Shown here one piece after another: positions 11,012 to 22,776 of a stretch of 64,000 bases of DNA (position 1 is the first letter of the stretch; each line of letters begins with the position of its first letter). The position numbers and the translations under genes are program-made. Source of the stretch: Margaritifera margaritifera (taxonomy: Eukaryota; Mollusca; Bivalvia; Unionida; Margaritiferidae); assembly GCA_029931535.1 (NCBI GenBank), contig JAQPZY010001664.1, forward strand, positions 1,110,501 to 1,174,500. Direction: 5' to 3'. The notes under the pieces were generated by a model. It searched no databases and was not told the DNA's origin. It was given only the letters and a program-made list of their open reading frames with translations.

Positions 11012-11345
11012 TTAGGATCCTACAGTCGAAAGAATAACGACTCCTCGAAGAAATCTACTACCTCCCGGTTTCAAGATAATTTGTTTCTTGGTCCGGGTAT
11101 CAGTTCTCGGATCTGCAAAGCGTGTCAATGCCACTTTATGCTTTTCTATCGAAAAAGTTGCATATTTTGGAATTTGACTGATTTCTTGTAATTACTGACG
11201 TGTCGACAAAGTAAACCAACGCAACATTTCTTTGAGACTCAGTTCCAACAAATGCGAACACATTTGTGTATCTTTTTGGTGACTGATTTCATACAGTGTG
11301 CGAATCTGTGTAGTCGGATAAGATTGAAGGGATGAAAAATGTTCA
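11012..11345 (-). pseudogene. PX-like small Polinton protein, copy A
   Basis: The minus-strand frame ends at TAA 11012-11014 and reads with only one stop over about 110 codons. It contains QIRTLYEISHQKDTQMCSHL, then LELSLKEML, then after a TAA at about 11190 a basic segment (FADPRTDTRTKKQIILKPGG) ending RFLRGVVILSTVGS. The helix-turn-basic layout and the Lys-rich then Gly-Gly-x-Phe-Leu hydrophobic tail match the small basic PX-like protein of Polintons, thought to act as a core or membrane-active virion peptide; that role comes from general knowledge of the family. It lies just downstream of the ATPase gene on the same strand. No ATG is visible near the expected start. Confidence 0.6.
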
Positions 11346-11496
11346 ACGAAAATGTGACCAATCACTGAGAAGTGAGTGTATGAGTGTGTGTAAATGATGT
11401 TTTATATTTTGTAGACAGAAGGAAATAATAAGGACGATGTGTAAAACACTGGACCAACAGCGTGACTCCAATCGTAAAATATGTCAGAATGAAATC

Positions 11497-12080
11497 TTAG
11501 ATAATCATAACTACTGGTTTTAAATCAATCGGAATATATGCCTTTGGTAAACGTATGGCATCGTCATAGGCACAATTATTCAATGGCGATTCCAATTGTT
11601 TAGCCAACACTTGTACTTGAAATTCGCCTCTGGGACTTTTGTACAACCCCACATAATGTAAGCTGAGACTGATGGTGCGATGGACTTTGCTTTGTTGGAA
11701 TACATTTTGTTTGATGTAAATAATACTGGCATAGCGACGACGCCATTTTTGTGAAACCGAAGATTGATTTCTTCTTCATCTTCACTTTACATATCATCGA
11801 AGATGACGGGGTGAGCTTGACTGGAGTCAGTCACGACCCCATTGTCTTCGCAAGGAATACCCTCCACAAACGAAATTTGTTCTCCTTGACTATTTTTGAG
11901 CAAAGAGCAGATAGCCACTCTTTTTAACACACCAGGACGCGTTATTGAGGACAATTGAACAAAACTTGTTTGTGTTCGATCCAACGTTTCACAAATTCGG
12001 CTTTGCCAGAACTGCTAAATCCAGTAATGAGTGTGCTAAAGGGACGGTGAATATATACAAGGTCTCCCAACTTTGACGAT
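11497..12080 (-). pseudogene. Polinton A32/FtsK-type DNA-packaging ATPase, broken
   Basis: This is the motor that would pump the Polinton genome into capsids. The Walker A region (about 11999-12024) reads PFSTLITGFSSSGKAEFVKR: a GxxxxGK loop whose expected Ser/Thr after Lys is Ala here. In a second frame (11984-11787) lies SFVEGIPCEDNG followed by HPVIFDDM, the Walker B strand with tandem Asp, and a TAA immediately after it at 11787. In a third frame (about 11740-11497) lies RRYASIIYIKQNVFQQSKVH, then TISLSLHYVGLYKSPRGEFQ, and the C-terminus KAYIPIDLKP, with TAA at 11497. So at least two frameshifts (near 11965 and 11740) and one internal stop break the gene. Total length is about 190 codons, near normal for the family. 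The start lies somewhere above 12070. Confidence 0.85.
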
Positions 12081-12229
12081 CTGATATTTCGTCGATCACT
12101 CTAAGAACGGACGATGCGGCCATCATTGCAGACGTTTTAAATTCTGAGTGTAAACATACTAAACAATGTTTTATACAGAATAAAAGAAGGGTTTTAATTT
12201 GTATAAAATACAACATATGAATACGATGT

Positions 12230-12735
12230 TACAACAGCAGCCACCGCGGAAAAAAAGTTCGTGTTGTATTTCTTTCTTTTGTCACAGCAACATCTGTAGG
12301 GGTACTTCCAGACGTTGGTGGTGATGGTGGCGTCGACATTCACACACGTTTTGAAATATCTCTAAATTGTGGGCTATGTATCAAGGCATCTAATCCAGGA
12401 ATTTTCTAGTCGTGTAGATAATTCCAGTGTAGAATATGTTGGTGTAGCTCATTAGCGACACAAAATTCTTGGTAACTGTTGTGTGTCTACAAGATGTGAT
12501 GAATCTCTTCCTGGCACGAAGGTAGATTTGCATTCATCACCAATCGCAACACTTTCTATCATACGCGAACATACAAAGATTTTGTCGTCATTGCAATCAT
12601 GTCTCTTCATGTAATGTCGATAAATGGTTCAAAGCAGATACTCGCAATCTATGAAACACATGAGCACTTTGTAGTCTTCAATCCGTTGATTGACATCAGC
12701 CGGCGGAATTCGGTGCAATACAGTGTGCAAGAGTC
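12230..12735 (-). pseudogene. Unrecognised Cys-containing gene at the right end of the Polinton
   Basis: The first minus-strand reading, just inside the right TIR, is PADVNQRIEDYKVLMCFIDC, then after one stop YRHYMKRHDCNDDKIFVCSR and MIESVAIGDECKSTF. A frame change then gives NANLPSCQEEIHHIL, YQEFCVANELHQHILHWNYL and KIPGLDALIHSPQFRDISK. The spaced Cys and His residues could bind metal, but no classical zinc-finger spacing is clear. I compared it with the adenain-like protease expected somewhere in a Polinton and saw no HW or catalytic Cys context. It remains unidentified. Stops and at least one frameshift mark it as decayed. Confidence 0.4.
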
Positions 12736-13395
12736 GTATTTTAGAAAAGGGAATACTGATCATTTATTGTCAACTTTATGTTTGTCGTTATCTCTGTATG
12801 TTTGTGTGATTGTGTGGAAGTATGTATGAAACATCAAAAACAAATATACCCTATCCTCTCCAGTTGTGTATGTGTAATGGCGTGTTGGTATGAAAACGTT
12901 AGAACCTACTCCATCCTTTGTATGTATGACTGTGTGTGAATATGTATGAAAGAAAATAATACCTTTCTCCCTTTGTATATGTGATAGTGTGCTGGACAGT
13001 AAGTCTAAGTATGTGAGCTACCCTCCCCCCCCCATTCCCCTTTTGTGATTGTATGTTGGAATGTAAGTCCAAGTATGTGATCCAGCCTATCTTCACTTAT
13101 GTATGTATATATTGTATGTGTTCTCTCTCACGTCCAAGGAAGGTCGTGTGCTTTAGTGCGTATCTTGCTGTTTTTGTCCATCCATGTTCAGTTTCAACTG
13201 GGCCACATAGTGGCCCATAATATTCAGCAAGGTGCCATATTTGCCCTTAATGTTAAATTTCCATAAGGCTCCCTTACTAGCCCATAATATTACATTCCAT
13301 AGGTCCGCATATTAGTCCAAACACGAAAGTTTAATTCTATTAATTCCCATACTAACCCATAGGTCCCCATTCTAGATCCTGTAACTAATAACAGT
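12736..13395 (-). repeat. Polinton right terminal inverted repeat
   Basis: The reverse complement aligns with 3309-4080. Shared features are the outer TATGGGGACCTA-type block, the GGACAAAAACAGCAAGATACG block (GGACAAACACAGTAAGAGACG at left), the CATACATAAGTGA block and the inner CACACAATCACACAAACAT block. It is about 110 bases shorter than the left arm because fewer internal sub-repeats remain. A run of nine to ten C lies at about 13023-13032. Confidence 0.85.
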
Positions 13396-15132
13396 ATTTC
13401 CCACGGCTTACAAACACAATTGCTTGTTTGACAATGTACCTGTGACTGATTCCCGATATGTACAAGAACACTTTTGTCCGTATTCCTGCAGATTTAGAAG
13501 AGTGAACCAAAAGAGTGACCGTGCTAAAACAAAATCTTATTCATCTCAATCTATTCATTTAACGTCAAATACAGAAATTAAAGTGAATACTTGTAAAGGC
13601 CGGCAGTCGGTTAGTTTTAGTTTAAAGAGCGCTTTATTGGGTCTACACTGTACCAGTAGATCTTGGTCAACAGGCCAGCGTCTCGGTACTTTGATTGCAT
13701 AATACATTGCTTGTTCGAAGTAAATCGCCGTTCACTGTCAGAAACTCCCTGGCAGATTCACCCCTTTATTATGCACTGCGCATACCGGTGCACGGGTTTT
13801 ATCCAGAGTTAAGGCACGCTGATAAACGTTCTCAACGATACAGCCCAAATGGGACGGGCAACGATATCGAGAAAAAGTTCCAAACTCTTTATTTATTATA
13901 TGTAAGCTCTGAAACTCATTAAGTTAGTTCGTGGACTGCTGATACAATCTCATCCAGGAGATTGCTGATATTCAAATACGCAATAAAGTCCACTTAAGCG
14001 TTCCAACGAAAAACTCATTAGTTTCAAGAGATCGTAAACCTATTTTCAGATCTAATGAACAGTAGCTACTCAGTGGTACGCCGCTGTTGCACCTACCAAG
14101 AGGTAATTATGTTTCCTTCTATCATTTTGCTTTCTTCACCAGGAGTCATCAAGTTTTCGAGCTGAGAAATGAAAATGAGTGGCACTTAAAACGGAGATTC
14201 TTTCCGAAAAATTATGTCATTCAGACATCCGCCAGAATATTATTTATAACCCTAATTGTTTGTTTTTACGCGTCATTAATCTTAGAACACGAATATTAAA
14301 TGACTTTCGGCATCCTGTGATAGAATGTATCAGAAACTGTTTTTGTACAACAAGAGAACGTCTGGACATTCCACTTTTTCTAGACTTAGTTTCTGGTCGT
14401 ACTTGGTCTAGTTCTACCACGTTTTGTCCGTCTTGTTCTGCAATGTTTGGTTCAAATTAGTTTTGTTCAAACCATGTTCTTTATTATATAAAAAATCGTT
14501 AAATAATAACATGTCAGTTCATGGAATAATACAACATATATCGCAATTGATATATAGCCAGAACAAGAGATAATTAACAAAGAACATCATATAAAATCAT
14601 AATATTTCATTCTGACACTTACCTACCCCTTGTGAATTAGTGTTAATCTTTCAGTGCATACTGAAAATTGCATGAAAAATGGTTGAAATATGTTGAAGTT
14701 AAGACGATATGAATTTGTATATGATATATAGGGGCAGTCGGCTAGGTGACAGACATAAGGCCTGAATGTCCGACTAACTTCCAGTACGACTTTGATGCCA
14801 GTGATAGCGTTGGTTGATGATGCATAAGTATCGGAACGTGGATTTGACTGACATTAAGACAATACATTCACTGAAAAGATGGAGTCTTACTAAAGGGTAT
14901 GAGTTTATATTAGTGTCTCCACAATAAACATAATTTTGGTCTTGCTTTTTTTGGTGAAGGGCAATGCATACCTCCACATTTTTTCATGCAGTTGAAATGA
15001 AATATTTTTCTTGTAAATTGTCTTAGGTGTATAGTTAAAACAAATGTCTTATAAATTTTCAATACAATTTTACTGTCATTATTGATGATATGTCAGTATT
15101 TTTATATTGTTTTTACTCCATTCATCATCATC
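13396..15132. other. Anonymous AT-rich stretch
   Basis: No gene or repeat family recognised. Open frames of 60-93 codons (for example 13424-13702 and 14179-14460) show no domain, and neither strand looks more coding than the other. Confidence 0.45.
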
Positions 15133-15201
15133 TTATTATTATTATTATTATTATTATTATTGTTGTTGATGTTGCTGTTGTTGTTGTTGTTGTTGTTGTT
15201 G
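15133..15201. repeat. (ATT)n-(GTT)n trinucleotide repeat
   Basis: About ten ATT units are followed by about thirteen GTT units with two substitutions. A similar ATT/GTT pair occurs at 21353-21390. Confidence 0.95.
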
Positions 15202-15446
15202 TATTAGTTACTAGTCTTTAAATCAAAACAAACAGTACACAAATAAAAAATAAAAATATAACAGTGTGTTCCAACGATCAATGAGCGTTGAGACACCAGG
15301 TAAACTGATATTCAAATACGCAAAAAAACCCACATAGTTTTCTACGGTCGCGTTAAGCTAAACAGTGCCCGGTAGGTAGTTTTGTTGACAAATGGCATGT
15401 AAAGTGGGTCTTCAGGAAATTTGGGACCCCTACTTAGTTTCAGAGG

Positions 15447-15680
15447 GGGCCCCGGGTGCCCAAGTGGTCTAAGGAACTCGCCTCTATAGATCACTCACAC
15501 ATCTCACCTCTGTTCGCGTGAGTTCGAATCTGCTCGACCAACGTGGGCATGTGAGAAAGCTTGCCAGTAGCTTCCCGTGGGTCGGTGGTTCTTCCCAGGG
15601 TCTTCCCGGGTTTTCCTCCACCCTGGCCGCCATATATAGTCTATCATGTGCTGAGAAATGGCGTTAAACCCCACAAATTT
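15447..15680 (+). repeat. tRNA-derived SINE (GGGCCCCGG head type)
   Basis: The head GTGCCCAAGTGGTCTAAGGA contains an A box, and GAGTTCGAATCTGCTC contains a B box, with tRNA-Ser/Leu-like spacing. A non-tRNA body then ends in GCGTTAAACCCCACAAA. The same head in minus orientation lies at 31789-31919. The acceptor stem does not pair and there is a long body, so this is a retroposon and not a tRNA gene. Confidence 0.75.
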
Positions 15681-15846
15681 AAAGCCGTTTCGGAGAAGTT
15701 TTGACAGCCCGTTATAGACAAACCCTTAGAAATCGAATCAACACTGTCAGTAATATGGAACGCTGGGCTGACCAGAACATTTGAAAATGTTAACTGAATG
15801 TAATTGTGGTTGTTACAATTGGTCTTTTATCTCCTTTTATTGCATC

Positions 15847-15985
15847 TGTTAGATATATGGCCTCGTTGTACCTGGTAAAAAGACATTCCCATGTCGGCCA
15901 TTATTATTTACCCATGTTAGATATATGGCCTCATTGTACCTGGTAAAACTGTATTCCCATATCTGCCATTATTATTTACCAATGT
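15847..15985. repeat. 73-bp tandem duplication
   Basis: Two copies of TTAGATATATGGCCTCGTTG and the sequence after it, ending in CCATTATTATTTACCCATG, with a few differences. A third TTAGATA begins at the 3' edge. Confidence 0.9.
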
Positions 15986-17804
15986 TAGATACTGAGAATG
16001 TGACCCCTATACAGAATTTTGGCTGAAACAACACAGCCTCTTTTCAAACAGCTCTTGAACCTATAACCCCGAACGTCGGATCATACTTACCACCTTGCCA
16101 CCGAAGCACGGAAGCATAGAAACGAAATAAAAAAAAATATAAAAAAAATGGGAAAATGAGAACTGATAATACTCCCCCAATTTTTTTTTTTTTTTTTTTT
16201 GGGGGGGGGGGGGGAAGTGGGTTGTTTACCCAGAAGAAACTTTTTGTAAAAAAAATTACCACATTAAAATAATGTCTTGACAGACTCACGTCTTAATGTA
16301 AAAGTAATTTAGTTATGTAATTGTTTTCATATACGACATAGGGATCTTGGATAAACCTTCCATTAAAAGACACCTGTAAAGTTCTTTTGAGGGTAAAAAT
16401 GCTACAAGAAATTATTCTGTTGTAGGTTACAAAATTATCTGGCATACAAAAAGAGAAAGTTTGACGAGTAAAGATCCTTACCTGGAATTAAATTCTTATG
16501 CAATTTGTTTATTCCTTACCTGGAATTAAATTCTTATGCAATTTGTTTATTCGGTGTGGGGACTTATATGAAGGAAATGACATGGAAAGTATTAGGGTGT
16601 TTTAAATCTTTAATTTTATTCCATAGAGAACAAAAGTTTTGGAAAAAGATTTTACTTTTTAAAGCATTTATAAATTTAAATCAATCGTGTAAATAATTTC
16701 CGATATAATGCAGCATTTCACTTTCTTCACTACCACGAGAGCGGAGAAATCTATATACTTGTTTTCACCGAATAAGCCCCAATACACAAATTAGTCTAGG
16801 GCAAATGAGCGTAATCAATCATCATATCTAAAACATGTCATCTATAAATGTACGAAAATATGAAATTTACATGAAACCAAAAACCTGATTGATCACTCGG
16901 TAGCAACTAAAACGGAAAACACCCTGGAGAAATTATATTTCTTGTATTAAAAAACGGCCAGAAAATTAAAGTAAATGAGATGGTGTATTGGGATATTCTA
17001 CTGACAACAGGAGAAAGTTATATGCTTAATTTTTCGGAAAGCTTGTGCGTATCAAAGTCTGAAGAGCGAAATGTTGAGAAAATCAACCGGATTGCATTGC
17101 ACTTTTAAAATTTACATGGACTGTGTATGCATTCATACATGTGTGTGGCATGTCACTGGAAATGCCTGTCAGCTTCAAGTTGCAGTCCATTGCAAAAAAC
17201 AATCGCTAAAATGTTACTCCTAACGAAGAATAATGAAAACTATTTTGCAAAAATGTAATCCAGTGTCAAGAAAAATAGGTGAATCCAGGGTGACCGGTAT
17301 GCTTTGGGCTTACGAGATAATATGTAAATAAGTTAGGGAGATCTCCAGTGCATGGTTCGCCACGCACGCGTAAACAAACCAGAGAAAGGGCAGCGTGGCA
17401 CATGGCACAGCCCCGCCCACATTAACTCAAGAGTTGGTTAAACTAAGTGTAGAGCACGTGCTCTAGATGTCCCATTTATTAGCAGATGATCTGAGACAGA
17501 CATAAACCCTGTTCTACCAATCGAAAGCGAAAACAATCCTTTTGAACAAAGTGGATGTTTATAATCCGGGGAATGCTAATCTCGTTTTCAAAAACCTTGA
17601 CGTCACTGAGCGTAATCGATATTAATTTATGTCTACAATACAGGGGCTTCCCAAAATCTAAACAAGCTGAACTAGACGAGCTGGGTGGATTTTAGTGGTA
17701 AAACAACCCTTTTATATAGTTATGAACTACAAAGAACACGCTCGACATATTAGTTTAAAATAAGTTTCTGCAGTGAATACAGTTTTAACATCAACATATA
17801 AATG

Positions 17805-17808
<4 letters not shown>
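15986..17808. other. Anonymous stretch with T/G homopolymers and a short duplication
   Basis: No gene recognised. It contains a T run followed directly by a G run (about 16181-16214). It also has an exact 38-bp tandem duplication at about 16477-16553 (unit begins CCTTACCTGGAATTAAATTC). The minus-strand open frame over the homopolymers is spurious. Confidence 0.6.

Positions 17809-17866
<58 letters not shown>
17809..17866. repeat. (GA)n microsatellite
   Basis: A pure GA run of about 58 bases. The two overlapping open frames are Arg-Glu runs from it. I see nothing recognisable in 17867-20154. Confidence 0.97.
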
Positions 17867-17869
<3 letters not shown>

Positions 17870-20154
17870 CACTTTTCAAAATGAACTGCTTATATTTCAC
17901 ATTAACGGGAAACTGCTATTTCTATTTGATATTTTATCGACGCATTCTGTTCTCCTCGTTTCTTACTATTTTTACACAGAAAGGCACATAAGCATTAAAA
18001 TGTATACTCCTCTTTGACATTGCATATCACGTGTACATTGAATACCCCGCCACATGGAAAGCGATAAAGATAGCTTCATATGGGTACTTTTGATTTTATA
18101 GAAGGCATTTATATTTGATACACAATGCTAGGAAGATGTAAAACTCTAAAGGAAATGCTGTCTCAAAGCCCCATAGTCTCAAAATATTTCTGAGAAGAAA
18201 AAAGTTTTCTTTGACTTTAAACTTCGAAATTGGATGTCATACATATAGTCTTACAATGTTGTTATAAAGCAAGCAAACAAAGCCGTCTGCTGTGATCTAT
18301 CATTCGCTATGGTTCCACTCCACAGTTTCAAAGTACTTCTGAAAGAGGGACAGATATAAGGCGAAGTTGTGTACATTTGTAGTAAGAATAATGGAGAGAA
18401 TATTGGCATACCTCTATGCTACTTGTATGTGCTGTGAATGAACTTTCTTTATATGTGATATTAGAGAAACAGCGCGATGCCTAAAGCAGACAGTTGATCA
18501 AAATGTCTACTCTCGTGTGCTCGAGAAATGAACTTGAACTGGTCCAATGTACACTAACTTTAGCATTTATTAAAACAGAGATAAAGAATTTTGCCAGAAA
18601 ACAAAGCTAACTTCTGAAAGTGCAATAAACGAATTTGAAAATATTTTTTTTTTAAATGCTAAAAATTATCATCGGCTTTTATTTCCCTTCCAATTTACCT
18701 CTGAAGTCTAGGAAGTGAAAATGACCAAGCGGAGCTAGCAGTCTTTTGAGAGATGCACATCTGAAGTAAGTCCAAGCTGTATACTCTCCATCCCAAAATA
18801 CACCCATCAATCATATATCAAAACAAGGGGAATTCAAAGTTTTTTTTAACAATACCTAAGATATGCAATGTCTTTTTTAAGTGACTAGGATTACCATTGA
18901 GGAAAATCTAGGGTTTCTGTTTCTTTACAAAGCAAACCCTGTGCAAGATACGAAACTGTAGAGTGGAACCCATGCATACAACTGGTTACGCTTCTCACAG
19001 CTCATACTCTTTCAAAATATATGCTGCCTGAAGGCTGTTTTGACCACAGGGTCATCTAAATCTTAGTACATCGACTTCGCACATCTTTGTATGTATAATC
19101 ACAGGTGGAAGTCCAAACAAAAACAAGTTGAAAGGAACAAGAATGTGTTTAGACATGCTCTTTATTGTGACGTCATCTGCATATAGTGACGCCTGCTACG
19201 TGGTACCTTGTAACTTTATTAGCCTTGTACTCCTTCACTGCAAGTAAAGATATCCTAAGTTTTCCCTAGTACGTATTTGGCAGAATCTCCCCATTCTGCA
19301 CTAAAGCCATTGTAATGAAAAGAATGCAGCAGATGCAATCTAAATTGAGCGTGATGCAATTATCAAAGCGTACCGTTTTCTCCAGGTGGCATTTTACTAC
19401 TAAATTTACATGGCAATGGCAGTGGCATTATCCTAACCAAGGGAGGTAACCCACTGCGAGGAAGTATGACAACCGGTAATGGATAATGCAACGACGGCTT
19501 ATATTGGTGGCTATATCAGCCAGTCAGGCGCCTCGTATCATCTGTACATTTTACAGAATTTTCTTTTGCCCCACGGTTGAATTGATATGTTTGTGGGTGT
19601 GCATCCAATATTTTACACACAATACAAACAGTCTTAACCGTACGTGGTGTTGACAATGTGTTTTTCAAAACTATCATAATCATGACAGTCAGGACATGCA
19701 CACTCGGCGCCATTTTACTTTGTTTGTTTGTTTTAAACTGAATTCTCACATGACGTATCGCCAAGTCTCGTGAGAAGAATGTTCACTGCTTCTATTACCC
19801 CTTGCCGTTGTTTGTGTACCGAGTAAACGAGGCCATCAGACGGCCGGGTAGCTGTTTATAAATCAAGCAGGTACATAAGGGCAGTCAGAACGATTTTTCA
19901 AGTAGGGTGTCTCTTGGCGGTGTGGGTCAGTGAATTTGCAGAAAGGGATTGGCAGCCATCAAACTATATTCGCAGACTAGTATAATATTTGCATAGAATG
20001 TGGGTCGCACCTCTTCCGAGGACCTTCTACATCATGCATGTATAGCAACAGTTGCCTCAGTCCCGCAATGACGCAATGTTCAATTATCGGGAGTCCCACA
20101 TTTCTCATCTTAATAAAGACCGTCCCATGAGCACTTATTTCACAAACACCTTTT

Positions 20155-20624
<470 letters not shown>

Positions 20625-20640
<16 letters not shown>

Positions 20641-20735
20641 ACACAGTCATGACGTGTTATTTTATAGACTTCATACACGGGCATCGCCTGTCATTTTATA
20701 GACTTCATAAACGGGCATCACGTGTCATTTTAGAT
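20625..20735. repeat. Three imperfect ~37-bp tandem units
   Basis: Units of the form TTTATAGACTTCATACACGG followed by GCATCGCCTGTCA occur three times with substitutions. They begin at the end of the reverse transcriptase fragment. Confidence 0.8.
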
Positions 20736-21649
20736 GCATCTCTTATCAAGCATTTGATAGTATATTTGCAGAAACTTAAATAGCAAAAGAATTACTAGAG
20801 GATCGATATTCAAATGGCAGTGAAGAGTGCCTGAATGGAGGTGTACAAAAATATCTCTAAGAAATTTGTCCACTTACTTCCATGCATTATCTATTATAAT
20901 CAACTATTAAAGGTAAATGTTCTCAGTGATAACACAAAACTGAGATAAAAAAAAAAACAAGGAAAGATTTCAATACTCTGGTGCAGTTGAATGTAATTCA
21001 CTTCCTGTATATGTAATGACAGCTAAAAATATTAAAGTATAAAAAACAAATGAAATAAAAAATAAAACATGCATGTTCCTAAGAATTCAAATAAATTATA
21101 TATCATGTTTTTATATTATGTATAAGTGTGCGACCTACAATTTTAAGATCTTAGAAAGACAGCGATCAATTTTCTGCGTAAACCACACTTAGCTTATTTA
21201 GTCACAAATTATATTCCTTCATGCTGATTTTTTAAAATAATATTTTAAGTTTATATATTTCAATATCTTTTTGTAACTTTTCATCAAAGAGGTCCTCATG
21301 GAAAAGTTGTCATTTAATAAGTGGTATGCCCTCCATAAATAAAGTATCAGTACTATTATTATTATTATTATTATTGTTGTTGTTGTTGTTTTGTTCCACA
21401 GTTGGTATCGATTGTTGGTCTCTTTCAATCAATAAATAGTAGATTTGTAATTGCATTTCGGCACGTACATAAATGTAAGGTGAATGTAAATTATGCTGGT
21501 GGGCCCGCACCACACTATTCTATATTGCAAAAATAACCCTTTTTCGTGAAGCCTCACGAGCTTGGCATTATATATTCAGAAACGTTTTTCCATAAAAGAT
21601 CTTAAGGTGATTGTTCATCGTTATGTAGTAGTATCAAGTGGTACGAAGA
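20736..21649. other. Anonymous AT-rich stretch with ATT/GTT repeat
   Basis: No gene recognised. An (ATT)n-(GTT)n repeat lies at 21353-21390; the minus-strand open frames across it are Asn/Ile runs. Confidence 0.5.
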
Positions 21650-22776
21650 AATGGACTCAATTATTACTTCCTGGTCAGTGCCCTCGAATGTAGTCCCAGT
21701 CTATTTTTAGAGTAGTTCTTCCTCTCTCGTTTTGATGATGATGCATTAGATTAGGCATTCTTGGTATTGATTTAAAGCAAATTTTTTATTCTTTAGAATA
21801 TGAGCATTATGGTGTGGTTGTCTGTGTGCATTTAGGCGACAGTGCACAGTGAGTAATAAGGCAATGTTGCTGGTCCGGAAGTGATATATGCGACCCACTG
21901 CACATTGTTTTGTTTACAGTCCAACCTTACAAAAAATGACGGTTAACCCAGTGGCGACGCGAGGGTTCGAGGCGCCCGGGGGCAATGTTCCTTAGTGGCG
22001 CTTCTACTGAAACGCCCTGGGGGGGGGGGGAGGGCAATTCTCTTTAGTGGCGTCCCCACATAGCTACAGAGAACATTGTTTATGTCAGTTGCCAATCTCC
22101 CTACTCCCCACATCGAAATCCGACGGCGTCCCCCCCCCCCTTTGCCTGGTGCCCGGGGGCAATTGCCTCCTCCTAACCCATCCTGGGTTAACCTATAACA
22201 AGAACTTCACCGTGAGTTCATCTTTGAAGATATTTTATATTAAAATATGATTTAATAGGATTTGGACACAATGGAAAGTTCAATACTGACAAACAAATGT
22301 TGGGACTATATAGGACAATTAATTATGATCTGAGTCCAAATGGACTCAGGTCACAATTGATACTTCCGGATGTAGTCGCAGTCTATTTTTAGAGCAATTT
22401 TTCCTCTCTCATTTTGGTGGTGACGAATGCATTAGATTTAGGCATTCTTAGTATTGATTTAAAGGACTGTTTATTGTTTAGATTATGAGCATTATGGTGT
22501 GGTTGTCTGTGTGTATTTTGGCGACAGTGCACAGTGAATAATGAGGCATTGGTGCTAATCTGGAAGTGAAATCTGTGACCCATTGCACGTTGCTTTGTTT
22601 ACAGTCTAGCCTCTCAGAAGGATGCCGGTTAACTTATGATAAGAACTTCACCGTAAGTTCATCTTTGAATATACTTTACATCAACATATGATTTATTACG
22701 GATTTGGACACAGTGGAAAGTTCGGTTCTGATAAACAAATGTAGAGACAATATAGGAAAATTAATTGTGGTATGAG
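21650..22776. repeat. ~440-bp tandem segmental duplication
   Basis: Copy 1 is 21650-22336 and copy 2 is 22337-22776. Shared landmarks in order are CAGTCTATTTTTAGAG, GAGCATTATGGTGTGGTTGT, GGCGACAGTGCACAGTGA, AAGAACTTCACCGT and GATTTGGACACA. Copy 1 is longer because a 237-bp hAT-like element (21949-22185) sits in it; removing it gives near-equal lengths. No coding potential is evident in either copy. Confidence 0.92.
21949..22185. mobile_element. hAT-like miniature element, copy 1
   Basis: The element begins CAGTGGCGACGCGAGGG, a hAT-type CAGTGGCG end. It is flanked by a perfect 8-bp direct repeat GGTTAACC (21941-21948 and 22186-22193). The duplicated neighbour at about 22628 holds a single GGTTAACT in the same context, which is the unoccupied site. 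The right end (ATCCTG) is a poor inverted match beyond CAG. The interior is rich in G and C runs and has no coding. The first half, with TTCGAGGCGCC and GGGGGCAATGTT, is shared with 49102-49374. Confidence 0.85.

Larger units (their letters stand above)
3309..13395 (-). mobile_element. Decayed Polinton/Maverick element with terminal inverted repeats
   Basis: Polintons (Mavericks) are large virus-like DNA transposons that encode a retroviral-type integrase, a packaging ATPase, capsid proteins, usually a protease, and a protein-primed DNA polymerase B. The identification rests on diverged inverted repeats at both ends plus seven gene remnants between them that match Polinton families: ATPase, two PX-like proteins, coiled-coil protein, integrase, penton and major capsid protein, with a DHPxQ-type small protein beside them. 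Nearly all lie on the minus strand. The element is about 10.1 kb, against a usual 15-20 kb for complete ones, and no polymerase or protease was found. In-frame stops and frameshifts in the longer genes show it is dead. Outer ends are placed where TIR similarity stops (ACTGTAGTAGTTA at left; TAACTAATAACAGT at right). I could not define a 6-bp target-site duplication. Identity is secure; exact borders are not. Confidence 0.9.

Noticed and set aside
12230..12735. Adenain-like Polinton protease
   Set aside because: No His-Trp context or catalytic Cys segment was seen; the Cys and His spacing does not fit.
21945..22193. piggyBac-type insertion with TTAA target sites (TTAA next to CCC/GGG ends)
   Set aside because: The duplicated flank is the longer 8-bp GGTTAACC, the start is CAGTGGCG, and the second copy at 49102 has a different 8-bp duplication without TTAA. 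All point to hAT.
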